Shown here in pieces: positions 16,486 through 25,960 of a DNA stretch of 64,000 nt (position 1 is the first letter of the stretch; the number at the start of each line of letters is the position of its first letter). Below the pieces are notes generated by a model. The model was given only the letters and a program-made list of their open reading frames with translations. It did not search any database and was not told where the DNA came from. The DNA comes from Lapillicoccus jejuensis (lineage in GTDB: Bacteria; Actinomycetota; Actinomycetes; Actinomycetales; Dermatophilaceae): contig NZ_VFMN01000001.1 in NCBI RefSeq assembly GCF_006715055.1, forward strand, positions 2,852,001 through 2,916,000. Direction: 5' to 3'. The translations under genes were made by a program, and so were the position numbers.

Positions 16486-18114
16486 ATGGACGCTGTGACC
16501 CAGGTTCCCTCTCCCGTCAACGAGACCGTGCTCGACTACGCGCCCGGCAGCGCCGAGCGCGCCGAGCTCGAGCTCGCGCTGGCCCGCCTCGGCGCCGAGC
16601 AGCGCGAGCTGCCGCACACCATCGGCGGCCGCCGGGTCCTCGGCTCGGGCAAGAAGATCGACGTGCGCCAGCCGCACGCGCACCGCAAGGTCCTCGGCAC
16701 GATGCGGAACGCCTCGCTCACCGAGGCCCGCGACGCCGTGCAGGCCGCGAAGGACGCGGCGCCCGGCTGGCGCGCCCTGTCCTTCGACGACCGCGCCGCC
16801 GTCTTCCTGCGCGCGGCCGAGCTGCTCTCCGGCCCGTGGCGCCAGACCCTCAACGCGGCGACGATGCTCGGCCAGGGCAAGACCTGCTACCAGGCCGAGA
16901 TCGACTCCGCCTGCGAGCTCATCGACTTCTGGCGGCTCAACGTCCACTTCGCCCGGCAGATCATGGCCGAGCAGCCGCCGCTCAACAGCACGGGCGTGTG
17001 GAACCGCACCGACCACCGTCCGCTCGAGGGTTTCGTCTACGCGATCACGCCGTTCAACTTCACCGCCATCGCCGGCAACCTGCCGACCGCCCCCGCGCTC
17101 ATGGGCAACACGGTCGTGTGGAAGCCGTCGCCGACCCAGGGCCTGGCCGCGCAGCTGACGATGGAGCTGCTCGAGGCCGCGGGCCTGCCCGCCGGCGTCA
17201 TCAACCTCGTCACCGGCGACGGCCTCAACGTCAGCAAGGTCGCGCTCGCCGACCCGGACCTCGCCGGCATCCACTTCACCGGCTCGACCCCGACCTTCCA
17301 GTCGCTGTGGCAGCAGGTCGGCGCGAACATCGCGTCGTACCGGACCTACCCGCGCCTCGTCGGCGAGACCGGCGGCAAGGACTTCGTCCTCGCCCACCCC
17401 TCGGCCGACCCCGACGTGCTGCGCACGGCGCTGATCCGCGGCGCCTTCGAGTACCAGGGCCAGAAGTGCTCGGCCGCGTCGCGCGCCTACGTGCCGGCCT
17501 CGCTGTGGAAGAAGATCAAGGGCGACCTCGCGAGCATCACCGACGGCCTGCCGATGGGCGACGTCACCGACTTCTCCCACTTCATGGGCGCCGTGATCGA
17601 CGAGCGCTCGTTCACCAAGAACGCCGCCGTCATCGACCGGGCCCGCGCCACCTCCGGCGTCCAGGTGGTCGCCGGGGGCACCTACGACCGCTCCGAGGGC
17701 TGGTTCGTGCGCCCGACGGTGCTCCAGGTCGACAACCCCGAGGACGAGGTGTTCTCCACCGAGTACTTCGGCCCGATCCTCGCCGTCCACGTCTTCCCCG
17801 ACCGCCGGTACGACGCCGTGCTCGACCAGATGGAGTCCGTGGCGCCGTACGGGCTGACCGGGGCGGTCATCGCCACGGACCGCGCGGCCATCGCCGACGC
17901 GACGAGCCGGCTGCGCTTCGCCGCGGGCAACTTCTACGTCAACGACAAGCCGACCGGCGCGGTCGTCGGGCAGCAGCCCTTCGGCGGTGGCCGCGCGTCG
18001 GGGACCAACGACAAGGCCGGCGCGGCGCAGAACCTGCTGCGCTGGACCAGCGCCCGCTCGATCAAGGAGACCTTCGTCGCCCCGACGGGCGTCACCTACC
18101 CGCACATGGGCTGA
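16486..18114 (+). CDS. pruA: 1-pyrroline-5-carboxylate dehydrogenase (glutamate semialdehyde dehydrogenase)
   Basis: 542 residues, the single-domain PruA length. YAITPFNFTAIAGNL, GNTVVWKPS and GETGGKDF are ALDH landmarks, and FEYQGQKCSAASRAYVP holds the nucleophilic Cys328 in the P5C-dehydrogenase context. ATG 16486 has GGGAG 10 bases upstream, favouring it over ATG 16477. It oxidises glutamate semialdehyde to glutamate with NAD, the last step of proline catabolism. No proline dehydrogenase gene is adjacent. NAD-GDH, 1.4 kb downstream, can take the glutamate on to 2-oxoglutarate. Confidence 0.95.
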   Translation: MDAVTQVPSPVNETVLDYAPGSAERAELELALARLGAEQRELPHTIGGRRVLGSGKKIDVRQPHAHRKVLGTMRNASLTEARDAVQAAKDAAPGWRALSFDDRAAVFLRAAELLSGPWRQTLNAATMLGQGKTCYQAEIDSACELIDFWRLNVHFARQIMAEQPPLNSTGVWNRTDHRPLEGFVYAITPFNFTAIAGNLPTAPALMGNTVVWKPSPTQGLAAQLTMELLEAAGLPAGVINLVTGDGLNVSKVALADPDLAGIHFTGSTPTFQSLWQQVGANIASYRTYPRLVGETGGKDFVLAHPSADPDVLRTALIRGAFEYQGQKCSAASRAYVPASLWKKIKGDLASITDGLPMGDVTDFSHFMGAVIDERSFTKNAAVIDRARATSGVQVVAGGTYDRSEGWFVRPTVLQVDNPEDEVFSTEYFGPILAVHVFPDRRYDAVLDQMESVAPYGLTGAVIATDRAAIADATSRLRFAAGNFYVNDKPTGAVVGQQPFGGGRASGTNDKAGAAQNLLRWTSARSIKETFVAPTGVTYPHMG

Positions 18115-18147
18115 GGCGCCCGTACGGCGTCCCGGAGGGGCTCGGCG

Positions 18148-18648
18148 TCAGGAGGCGCCGAGCCACTCCAGGCCGACCTCGCGCTCCTTGGCGATCGCGT
18201 CGAGCACGGCCGGCTCGGCGGCCTTCTCGATGCGGCCGCCGATGAGCGGCACCTTGGCCTTGAGCTCGCCCTCGATCCGCACGACGGAGCCGGGGCCGCC
18301 CGGGCGCAGCGTCATGGTCCCGGTCATCGCGACCGGGACCTTGCCGTCCCCGACCTCGACCTCGACGGTCCCGTCGCGCGAGCCGTCGGCCGCCGGGGCG
18401 GACCACACGTAGGTCTCGCTCACCGCGATCTTCGGGCCGACCATCGAGCGGACGAAGTCGGGGAAGTCGTCGGTCGGCATCACCCGGCGGGTGCGGATCT
18501 GCGTCGAGTCGCCGAGCGGCGTCACCGACTCGGTGTGGCTCTCGGCGTGGGTGGCCTCGCACTTGCGGGCCTGGAAGGCCGGGTCGGCCACCATGGCGGC
18601 GACGGCGTGCGGGTCGGCGGGGTACTCGAAGCTCCGGCTGATCCTCAT
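18148..18648 (-). CDS. DUF2505 (SRPBCC-like) protein
   Basis: 166 residues. The start MRISRSFEYPADPHAVAAMVADPAF and the alternating beta pattern with a C-terminal helix match DUF2505, an SRPBCC/START-like ligand-binding fold common in actinobacteria; the ligand is unknown. TAGCGT ends 6 bases before the ATG, so the transcript is probably leaderless, and that element overlaps the TAG stop of the preceding gene. Converges on pruA. Confidence 0.85.
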   Translation of the reverse strand: MRISRSFEYPADPHAVAAMVADPAFQARKCEATHAESHTESVTPLGDSTQIRTRRVMPTDDFPDFVRSMVGPKIAVSETYVWSAPAADGSRDGTVEVEVGDGKVPVAMTGTMTLRPGGPGSVVRIEGELKAKVPLIGGRIEKAAEPAVLDAIAKEREVGLEWLGAS

Positions 18649-18654
18649 GCCGCC

Positions 18655-18660
18655 ACGCTA
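18655..18660 (-). promoter_or_regulatory. TAGCGT -10 element, leaderless start of the DUF2505 gene
   Basis: TAGCGT on the minus strand is followed by exactly 6 bases (GGCGGC) and then ATG 18648. The spacing matches a transcript beginning at or next to the start codon. Confidence 0.45.
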
Positions 18661-19125
18661 CTGGTCGTGCCGCCGCGCGGCCGGACCGCTCGCCGCGCCC
18701 GCCGCGCGCAGGGCCGCGGTCGCCTCGTCGAGGCTGCGGCGCAGCGCCCCCCGGGCCCGCGCGGCGCTCGACCCGAGGCGCTCCGAGCGCCGCTGCAGCA
18801 CCGGCAGCGACGCGCGCCGGCGCTGCGCGGTCTCGGCGGACGCGACACCCCACGGCTCGGCGACCGCGAGGCCGTCGAGGACGAGCCCGGCCGCCTCGAC
18901 GTCGAGGGCGAGCCGGCGCAGCTCCTGCTGGGCCGCGGCGAGGTCCTGGGCGAAGCGCTGGCAGGCCTCGCCGGCGCGGTCCAGGCGCAGCGCCAGCACG
19001 CGGACGAGGTGCCGCTCGCGCCCGTCGGGCAGGGTCGGCTCCCGGTCCTGCAGCCGCGCGGCCAGCGTGCGCAGCTCGGCGCCGAGCTGCGAGCAGCCCG
19101 CCGGGTCGCCGGGGACGGCGGTCAC
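18658..19125 (-). CDS. Hypothetical protein, predicted helical
   Basis: 155 residues, start GTG 19125 overlapping the stop of the preceding small gene (GTGA). It is rich in Ala, Arg, Leu and Glu with heptad-like stretches (RLQDREPTL, RRRASLPVLQRRSERL), so probably coiled-coil. No membrane segment or known motif. Unrecognised family; coupling suggests joint work with the 82-residue protein. Confidence 0.6.
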   Translation of the reverse strand: MTAVPGDPAGCSQLGAELRTLAARLQDREPTLPDGRERHLVRVLALRLDRAGEACQRFAQDLAAAQQELRRLALDVEAAGLVLDGLAVAEPWGVASAETAQRRRASLPVLQRRSERLGSSAARARGALRRSLDEATAALRAAGAASGPAARRHDQ

Positions 19126-19370
19126 CGCCCGGCCCCGTCGGGAGCCTCGGAGAGGGCCTCGCCACGGGCCTCGTCACGGGCCTCGTCACGGGCCTCGAGC
19201 CGGTCGGCGAGCAGCCGCAGCGCGGCGACCGCCTCGTCGACGAACGCGTCGACGCGGCGTCCGGTCGCCGGGTCGCCGGTGTCGGGGACGTGGGTGAGGA
19301 GCCGCTCGGCGGCCGCGGCGGCGAGCCGGGCGAGGTCGTCCCGGGCGTCGGGGCCGGGACCGGGGAGCAC
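19122..19370 (-). CDS. Small hypothetical protein
   Basis: 82 residues from GTG 19370, with TAGGGT 6 bases upstream. It is helical and Ala/Glu/Arg-rich. A 12-bp tandem repeat in the gene gives EARDEARDEARGEA. Family not recognised. Divergent from the NAD-GDH gene. Confidence 0.55.
   Translation of the reverse strand: MLPGPGPDARDDLARLAAAAAERLLTHVPDTGDPATGRRVDAFVDEAVAALRLLADRLEARDEARDEARGEALSEAPDGAGR
19163..19198. repeat. 12-bp tandem repeat x3 inside the 82-residue gene
   Basis: CACGGGCCTCGT occurs at 19163, 19175 and (last base A) 19187. It is in frame and adds four residues (DEAR or similar) per unit, so copy number may vary between strains without a frameshift. Confidence 0.85.
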
Positions 19371-19376
19371 CGCCCC

Positions 19377-19382
19377 ACCCTA
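19377..19382 (-). promoter_or_regulatory. TAGGGT -10 element for the 82-residue gene
   Basis: TAGGGT on the minus strand lies 6 bases before GTG 19370, the same arrangement as at other leaderless-type starts in this window. Confidence 0.4.
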
Positions 19383-19430
19383 GGGGCGTGGGCCCGCGAG
19401 CCCCCCAGGTTCTCCACCGACCCCCGGCGC

Positions 19431-19436
19431 TATGGT
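19431..19436 (+). promoter_or_regulatory. Possible -10 element (TATGGT) for NAD-GDH
   Basis: TATGGT lies 58 bases before the ATG at 19495 in the divergent region and would give a leadered transcript. The GGAAG at about 19479-19483 serves as ribosome site. The -35 region (TTCTCC-like) is weak. Confidence 0.3.
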
Positions 19437-19494
19437 CGGGACCGGCACCCGACGAGGTGTGCCGGACCACCGACGCCAGGAAGTGCGACCCACC

Positions 19495-22400
19495 ATGCCC
19501 ACGTCACTGGAGCTCTCCCGCGCCCAGCAGCTGCACGCGGCGGCCGACCTCGCCGGTCCCGCCGCGCGAGCCCGGGGAGGGGAGGAGCTCGAGGCGTTCG
19601 TGCGGCGCTACTACCGGCACGTCGCCACCGAGGACCTGCTGGCCCGCCAGCCCGGCGACCTGCTCGGGGCCGCGCTGGCGCACCGCGAGCTGGCCCAGCA
19701 CCGGCCGCCCGGCACCGTCGACGTCCAGGTCGCCAACCCGCACGTCGAGGCCGACGGCTGGTCGTGCGGGCACACCGTGGTCCTCGTCGTCACCGACGAC
19801 ATGCCGTTCCTCGTCGACTCGGTCACGGCCGAGCTCGCCCGCCGGGACCGCACGATCCACCTGCTCGTCCACCCGCAGCTCGTCGTCCACCGCGACCCCG
19901 AGGGCCGGCTGCTCGACGTCGTCGACGCCGACCCGTCGCCGGTGCCGGACGGCGACACGCTCACCGAGTCGTGGATGCTCCTCGAGGTCGACCGGATCGG
20001 CTCCGAGGAGGAGCGCGAGGACCTGCGCCGCGCCCTCACCGCGGTCCTCGACGACGTGCGCGACGCGGTCGAGGACTGGCCGCGGATGTGGGCGCGCTGC
20101 GAGGAGGTCGCCCGCGACCTGCGCACCGCCCCGCCCGTCGGGGTCGACGCGGGGGAGGCCGCCACGAGCGCCCGCTTCCTCGACTGGCTCGCCGACCACC
20201 ACTTCACGTTCCTCGGCTACCGCGAGTACCGGCTGACCGGGTCGGCCGGCGACCCGGCGGGCGAGGCCCTCGAGGCGGTGTCCGGCTCGGGGCTGGGCAT
20301 CCTGCGCGACGACCACCCGGGGCGGCGTACCCCCTTGTCCGGCGCGGCGCGGGCCATCGCGCACGAGCCGCACGTGCTCGTCCTCACCAAGGCCAACTCG
20401 CGCGCGACCGTGCACCGCGACGTGCACCTCGACTACGTCGGCGTGCGCACCTTCGACGAGCAGGGCCGGGTGACCGGCGAGCGCCGCTTCCTGGGCCTGC
20501 TCGCCTCGAGCGCCTACACCGAGTCGATCCTCGGCATCCCCATCCTCGACGAGCGCGTCCAGGAGGTCCTGCACCGCGCCGGCTTCAGCCCCGACAGCCA
20601 CTCGGGCAAGGACCTGCTCCAGGTCATGGAGTCCTACCCCCGCGACGAGCTGCTGCAGACCAACGCCGACGAGCTGCTCGAGACCTGCCTGGAGGTGCTG
20701 CGCCTCGCCGAGCGGCGCCGCACGCGCCTGTTCCTGCGCCCCGACGTCTACGGGCGCTTCATGTCGTGCCTGGTCTACCTGCCGCGCGACCGCTACAACA
20801 CCGCGGTGCGGCTGAAGATGGAGACCATCCTGCGCCGCGCGTTCCGCGCCGAGAGCGTCGACTTCTCCACCCGGGTCGGCGAGTCGGCGCTGGCCCGGCT
20901 GCACTTCGTCGTCCGCGTCCCGCGCGGGGCCACGCTGCCGCAGGTCGACGCGGCCGACCTCGAGCGCGAGGTCGTCGAGGCCACCCGCACCTGGGAGGAG
21001 GACCTCGCCGAGGCGACCCGCACCGAGCTGGGGGAGGAGGCCGGCGCCCGGCTCGTCGGGCTCTACGGCCGCGCCTTCCCCGAGGCGTTCAAGGAGGACT
21101 TCCACCCGCGCGTCGGCGTCGCCGACCTGCGCCGGATGGAGGCCCTCACCGACGACGACGGGGTCGAGCTCGGGCTGTACCACGAGCCCGGCGCGCCGGC
21201 CGACGAGCGCCGCTTCAAGCTCTACCGCCGCGGTCCGCTGTCGCTCACCGCGGTCCTGCCGCTCTTCACCCACCTCGGCGTCGAGGTCGTCGACGAGCGC
21301 CCGTACGAGGTCCACCGCGCTGACGGCGTGACGGTGCACGTCTACGACTTCGGGCTGCGCGCGGCGCGCCTGGCCGACGTCACCGGCGCCGAGCGGGAGA
21401 GCTTCCGCCAGCTGCTCCAGGACGCGTTCCGGGCCGTGTGGCGCGGGCAGGCGGAGTCGGACGGGTTCAACGCGCTCGTCCTCGACGCCGGGCTGACCTG
21501 GCGCCAGGTCGTCGTCCTGCGCGCGGTGGCGAAGTACCTGCGCCAGACGCGCTCGACCTTCTCGCAGGACTACGTCGAGGCCGCGCTGGTCTCCAACGCC
21601 GACCTCGCCCGCCGGCTCGTCGAGCTCTTCGAGACCCGCTTCGACCCGAGCCGGTACGACGCCGCGGCGGGCGAGGAGCGCGCCGCCGCCGAGCAGGCGC
21701 AGGCCGCCGAGCTGCTCGAGCGGCTCGACGACGTCGCCAGCCTCGACCACGACCGGATCGTCCGCGCCCTGCTCGGGGTCGTCCGGGCGACGCTGCGCAC
21801 CAGCTACTACCAGGTCGACGAGCACGGCGACCCGCTTTCGTACGTCGCCCTCAAGCTCGACCCGCACCGCGTGCCGGACCTGCCCAAGCCGGTGCCCATG
21901 TTCGAGATCTGGGTCTACGCGCCCCGGGTCGAGGGCGTGCACCTGCGCTTCGGCAAGGTCGCCCGCGGCGGGCTGCGCTGGAGCGACCGGCGCGAGGACT
22001 TCCGCACCGAGATCCTCGGTCTGGTCAAGGCACAGATGGTCAAGAACGCGGTCATCGTGCCGACCGGGTCCAAGGGCGGCTTCTACCCCAAGCAGCTGCC
22101 CGACCCGGCGGCCGACCGCGACGCGTGGCTGGCCGAGGGCGTGGCGTCCTACCGGACCTTCATCTCCGGGCTGCTCTCGGTGACCGACAACCTCGTCTCC
22201 GGCGAGGTCGTCCCGCCGGAGCGGGTCGTGCGCCACGACGGCGACGACACCTACCTCGTCGTCGCCGCCGACAAGGGGACGGCGACGTTCTCGGACATCG
22301 CCAACGGCCTGGCCCAGGAGCACGGCTTCTGGCTCGACGACGCGTTCGCCTCGGGCGGCTCGGCGGGTTACGACCACAAGGCCATGGGCATCACCGCCCG

Positions 22401-24384
22401 GGGCGCGTGGGAGTCGGTCAAGCGGCACTTCCGCGAGCTCGGCCTCGACACCCAGACGGAGGACTTCACGGTCGTCGGGGTCGGCGACATGAGCGGCGAC
22501 GTCTTCGGCAACGGGATGCTCCTGTCCGAGCACATCCGCCTCGTCGCGGCCTTCGACCACCGGCACGTGATGGTCGACCCCGACCCGGACGCGGCGACGT
22601 CGTACGCCGAGCGGGCGCGGCTCTTCGGGCTGCCGCGCTCGTCGTGGGCGGACTACGACACGGCGCTGCTCAGCGAGGGCGGCGGCGTCTGGCCGCGGAC
22701 GGCCAAGTCGGTCCCGGTCAGCCCGCAGGCGCGGCGGGCGCTCGGGCTGCCGGACGGGACGACGTCGCTCACCCCCGCGGAGCTCATCCACGCGATCCTC
22801 CTCGCCCCGGTCGACCTGCTGTGGAACGGCGGGATCGGCACCTACGTCAAGGCGGCGACCGAGAGCCAGTCCGACGCGGGCGACCGCGCCAACGACGGGA
22901 TCCGCGTCGACGGCCACGAGCTGCGGGTGCGGGTCGTCGGCGAGGGCGGCAACCTCGGCCTGACCCAGCTCGGGCGGATCGAGGCGGCCGAGGCGGGGGT
23001 GCGGGTCAACACCGACGCCATCGACAACTCCGCCGGCGTCGACACCAGCGACCACGAGGTCAACCTCAAGATCCTCCTCACCGACCTGGTCCGCGAGGGC
23101 GACCTCACGCTCAAGCAGCGCAACGCCCTGCTGCACGAGATGACCGACGAGGTGGCCGCGCAGGTGCTGCGCGACAACTACGAGCAGAACGTCCTGCTCG
23201 GCAACGCCCGGGCCCAGGAGCACGCGATGCTCCCGGTGCACCAGCGGCTCATCCACTGGCTCGAGCAGCGCGGCGACCTCGACCGCACCATCGAGTTCCT
23301 CCCGAGCGACGCCGAGATCGCCAAGCGGCGCGACGCGGGCCTGGGGCTGACGTCGCCCGAGTTCTCAGTGCTCGTCGCCTACGCCAAGCTCGCGCTCAAG
23401 CACGACCTGCTGCCGACGGCGCTGCCCGACGACCCCTGGTTCCGGACGACGCTCGAGGACTACTTCCCGGCGCCGGTGCGCGAGCGGCTCGGCGACCACA
23501 TCGGCGAGCACCCGCTGCGCCGCGAGATCATCACCAACACGGTGGTCAACTCGATGGTCAACCGGGGCGGGATCACCTTCGCCTTCCGCGTCGCCGAGGA
23601 GACCGGCGCCGAGCCGGAGCACATCGCGCGCGCTTTCGTCGTCTGCCGCGAGGTCTTCGACCTCGCCGGCTGGGTGGCGCAGGTGGAGGCGCTGGACAAC
23701 CAGGTGCCGACGGCGGTGCAGACCCAGCTCTACCTCGAGTTCCGGCGGCTGCTCGACCGCGCCGTGCGGTGGTTCGTCACCGCCCGGCCGGGCACGATCG
23801 ACGTCGGCGCCGAGGTGGCGCGCTTCCGGGACGTCGTCGCGGCCTTCGCGCCGCGGGTCGGCGAGCTGCTCCAGGGCGCCGAGCACGAGCGCCTCGAGGC
23901 CAAGGTCGCCGAGCTCGAGGGGGCGGGGGCCCCGCCCGCCGTCGCCCGGCGGGCCGCGGGCCTGCTCGACCAGTTCTCGCTGCTCGACGTCGTCGAGATC
24001 GCCCAGGACCTGCACGCCGACCCGCAGGACGTCGTCGGCGTCTACTACCAGTGCTCGGAGCGGTTCGGCATCGACGCGATGCTCACCCGGGTCTCGCGGC
24101 TGCCCCGCGACGACCGCTGGGACGCCCTGGCCCGCGGCGCGATGCGCGACGACCTGTACGCCGTCCTCGACTCCCTCACCCGGGCCGTGCTCGCGACGGC
24201 GGACGCGGCCGGCTCCCCGGCGGAGCGGTTCGAGCAGTGGGCGGGGGCGAACAAGGACGCGCTGACCCGGGCCCGCAACGCCCTCGACGGCATCGAGCGG
24301 CTCGACACGGCGGGTATCGCCGCGCTCTCCGTGGCGCTGCGCACCCTGCGCTCGGTGCTGCGCAGCGCGGGCCAGAGCGGGTGA
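19495..24384 (+). CDS. gdh: NAD-specific glutamate dehydrogenase, large (about 180 kDa) class
   Basis: 1,629 residues, typical of the bacterial L-180 NAD-GDH class. ATG 19495 has GGAAG about 11 bases upstream. An ACT-like N-terminal half is followed by the catalytic core: KVARGGLRWSDRREDFRTE near residue 820, VPTGSKGGFYPK near 860, NGGIGTYVKA near 1110 and VVGEGGNLGLTQ after it. It deaminates glutamate to 2-oxoglutarate and NADH. With PruA upstream and Kgd downstream it forms a glutamate-to-TCA route. A sensor kinase gene follows 28 bases later, probably with its own promoter. Confidence 0.95.
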   Translation: MPTSLELSRAQQLHAAADLAGPAARARGGEELEAFVRRYYRHVATEDLLARQPGDLLGAALAHRELAQHRPPGTVDVQVANPHVEADGWSCGHTVVLVVTDDMPFLVDSVTAELARRDRTIHLLVHPQLVVHRDPEGRLLDVVDADPSPVPDGDTLTESWMLLEVDRIGSEEEREDLRRALTAVLDDVRDAVEDWPRMWARCEEVARDLRTAPPVGVDAGEAATSARFLDWLADHHFTFLGYREYRLTGSAGDPAGEALEAVSGSGLGILRDDHPGRRTPLSGAARAIAHEPHVLVLTKANSRATVHRDVHLDYVGVRTFDEQGRVTGERRFLGLLASSAYTESILGIPILDERVQEVLHRAGFSPDSHSGKDLLQVMESYPRDELLQTNADELLETCLEVLRLAERRRTRLFLRPDVYGRFMSCLVYLPRDRYNTAVRLKMETILRRAFRAESVDFSTRVGESALARLHFVVRVPRGATLPQVDAADLEREVVEATRTWEEDLAEATRTELGEEAGARLVGLYGRAFPEAFKEDFHPRVGVADLRRMEALTDDDGVELGLYHEPGAPADERRFKLYRRGPLSLTAVLPLFTHLGVEVVDERPYEVHRADGVTVHVYDFGLRAARLADVTGAERESFRQLLQDAFRAVWRGQAESDGFNALVLDAGLTWRQVVVLRAVAKYLRQTRSTFSQDYVEAALVSNADLARRLVELFETRFDPSRYDAAAGEERAAAEQAQAAELLERLDDVASLDHDRIVRALLGVVRATLRTSYYQVDEHGDPLSYVALKLDPHRVPDLPKPVPMFEIWVYAPRVEGVHLRFGKVARGGLRWSDRREDFRTEILGLVKAQMVKNAVIVPTGSKGGFYPKQLPDPAADRDAWLAEGVASYRTFISGLLSVTDNLVSGEVVPPERVVRHDGDDTYLVVAADKGTATFSDIANGLAQEHGFWLDDAFASGGSAGYDHKAMGITARGAWESVKRHFRELGLDTQTEDFTVVGVGDMSGDVFGNGMLLSEHIRLVAAFDHRHVMVDPDPDAATSYAERARLFGLPRSSWADYDTALLSEGGGVWPRTAKSVPVSPQARRALGLPDGTTSLTPAELIHAILLAPVDLLWNGGIGTYVKAATESQSDAGDRANDGIRVDGHELRVRVVGEGGNLGLTQLGRIEAAEAGVRVNTDAIDNSAGVDTSDHEVNLKILLTDLVREGDLTLKQRNALLHEMTDEVAAQVLRDNYEQNVLLGNARAQEHAMLPVHQRLIHWLEQRGDLDRTIEFLPSDAEIAKRRDAGLGLTSPEFSVLVAYAKLALKHDLLPTALPDDPWFRTTLEDYFPAPVRERLGDHIGEHPLRREIITNTVVNSMVNRGGITFAFRVAEETGAEPEHIARAFVVCREVFDLAGWVAQVEALDNQVPTAVQTQLYLEFRRLLDRAVRWFVTARPGTIDVGAEVARFRDVVAAFAPRVGELLQGAEHERLEAKVAELEGAGAPPAVARRAAGLLDQFSLLDVVEIAQDLHADPQDVVGVYYQCSERFGIDAMLTRVSRLPRDDRWDALARGAMRDDLYAVLDSLTRAVLATADAAGSPAERFEQWAGANKDALTRARNALDGIERLDTAGIAALSVALRTLRSVLRSAGQSG

Positions 24385-24400
24385 GCCCCGGCGCGTGACC

Positions 24401-24406
24401 TAGGCT
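24401..24406 (+). promoter_or_regulatory. TAGGCT -10 element, leaderless start of pdtaS
   Basis: TAGGCT ends 6 bases before GTG 24413, so the kinase gene probably has its own leaderless transcript despite following NAD-GDH closely. Confidence 0.45.
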
Positions 24407-24412
24407 CCGGGG

Positions 24413-25900
24413 GTGGCCACGCTCGCCGAGCTGCTGAACGAGCACTCCGACCTCGAGGTCGCCGACGTCGAGTGGCTGCACCTGCTCGTCGGGGACTGGC
24501 AGCTGCTGTCCGACCTCTCGTTCGCCGACCTCGTCCTGTGGGTGCGCTCGTCGCGCGTCCAGTGGAACGCCGTCGCCCACGTGCGCCCGACGACCGGCCA
24601 GATGGTCTTCTACGAGGACCAGGTCGGCGGTCGGGCCTCGCGCGGCCGCAGCGAGACCCTCGAGCAGGCCTTCAGCGAGCGGCGGATCGTGCGCGAGCGG
24701 GACACGGAGTGGCGCGACGACCTGCCGGTGCGCGAGGAGGCCATCCCCGTCGTGCGCCGCGGCCGGGCCATCGCCGTCATCAGCCGGCACACCAACCTGT
24801 CGATGATGCGCACCCCGAGCCGGCTCGAGCTGACCTACCTGGCCACCGCCGACGCCCTGTCGCGGATGATCGCCGGCGGGGAGTTCCCGCACGCGGCGGC
24901 CCCGACCGGTCTGCGGCGCGGCGCGCCCCGGGTCGGCGACGGCGTCGTGCGCCTCGACGCCGACGGCACGACGACGTACGCCAGCCCCAACGCGATCTCG
25001 GCCATCCACCGGCTCGGCTACGTCGGCGACGTCGTGGGGGAGTCGCTGAGCGGCATCGTCACCTCGGTGCTGCGCGACAGCTCACCCGTCGACGAGGGGC
25101 TGCCCTTCGTCCTCACCGGCCGCCAGCCGTGGCGCACCGAGGTCGTGGGGCGCGGCGCCACCGTCTCGATGCGGGCCATCCCGCTCACCGAGGTGGGGCA
25201 GCGCTTCGGGGCGCTGCTGCTCGTGCGCGACGTCAGCGAGCTGCGCCGGCGCGAGCAGGAGCTGCTGACCAAGGACGCGACGATCCGCGAGATCCACCAC
25301 CGGGTGAAGAACAACCTGCAGTCGGTGGCGGCGCTGCTGCGCCTGCAGGCGAGGCGCACCGACGACCCCGTGGGCCGCGAGGCGCTGCACGAGGCCGAGC
25401 GGCGCGTCGGCACGATCGCGCTCGTCCACGAGACGCTCAGCCAGGGGTTCGACGAGACCGTCGACTTCGACGACGTCGCGGACCGGGCCTTCCGCGCGGT
25501 CGTCGAGGTGGCGTCGTACGACCAGAAGATCGCGCGCGAGCGCACCGGCGGCCGGTTCGGGCGGCTCAAGGCCGAGGACGCCACGTCCCTGGCGATGATC
25601 CTGTCCGAGCTGGTCCAGAACGCCGTCGAGCACGGCCTGGCCGGCACCGGCGGGACGGTGTCCGTCGACGTCAGCCGCACGTCCTCCGGGGACGGCGAGC
25701 TGCTGCGGGTCCGGATCGCCGACGACGGCGCCGGGATCCCGCCGGACCGGCGCCCCGGATCGGGGCTCGGGACGCAGATCGTCCAGTCGCTCGTGCAGGA
25801 CCTGCGCGGGTCGATCGCCTGGCGGGCGGGCGAGCCGCGCGGCACCGTCGTCGAGTTCAGCGCGCAGCTGCGGACCCTGCCGGCCGACGGGCGGTCCTGA
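24413..25900 (+). CDS. pdtaS: PdtaS-type sensor histidine kinase
   Basis: 495 residues. The N-terminus (LAELLNEHSDLEVADVEWL) is the PdtaS GAF-like domain, followed by a PAS-like region (about 185-285). EIHHRVKNNLQSVAALLRL is the HisKA_2 phosphoacceptor box (His296), then an HATPase_c domain (LSELVQNAVEHGL, ADDGAGIPPDRR, GSGLGTQIVQSL). No membrane segment: a cytosolic kinase. In mycobacteria PdtaS signals to PdtaR, an ANTAR antiterminator; no pdtaR is adjacent here. Confidence 0.93.
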   Translation: MATLAELLNEHSDLEVADVEWLHLLVGDWQLLSDLSFADLVLWVRSSRVQWNAVAHVRPTTGQMVFYEDQVGGRASRGRSETLEQAFSERRIVRERDTEWRDDLPVREEAIPVVRRGRAIAVISRHTNLSMMRTPSRLELTYLATADALSRMIAGGEFPHAAAPTGLRRGAPRVGDGVVRLDADGTTTYASPNAISAIHRLGYVGDVVGESLSGIVTSVLRDSSPVDEGLPFVLTGRQPWRTEVVGRGATVSMRAIPLTEVGQRFGALLLVRDVSELRRREQELLTKDATIREIHHRVKNNLQSVAALLRLQARRTDDPVGREALHEAERRVGTIALVHETLSQGFDETVDFDDVADRAFRAVVEVASYDQKIARERTGGRFGRLKAEDATSLAMILSELVQNAVEHGLAGTGGTVSVDVSRTSSGDGELLRVRIADDGAGIPPDRRPGSGLGTQIVQSLVQDLRGSIAWRAGEPRGTVVEFSAQLRTLPADGRS

Positions 25901-25919
25901 CGGCCGCGTCCTGTCGGCT

Positions 25920-25945
25920 GGTCCTGCCGGTCGGTCCTGCCGGTC
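25920..25945. repeat. 13-bp tandem duplication between convergent genes
   Basis: GGTCCTGCCGGTC is present twice head to tail (25920-25932, 25933-25945) in the short gap between the pdtaS and whiB stop codons. No terminator hairpin was obvious there. Confidence 0.8.
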
Positions 25946-25960
25946 GGTCTGGGCGTTCGG

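Noticed and set aside
19504-23256. 1,250-codon minus-strand frame
   Set aside because: Antisense shadow of the NAD-GDH gene; the plus frame has full-length family motifs and the antisense translation has none.
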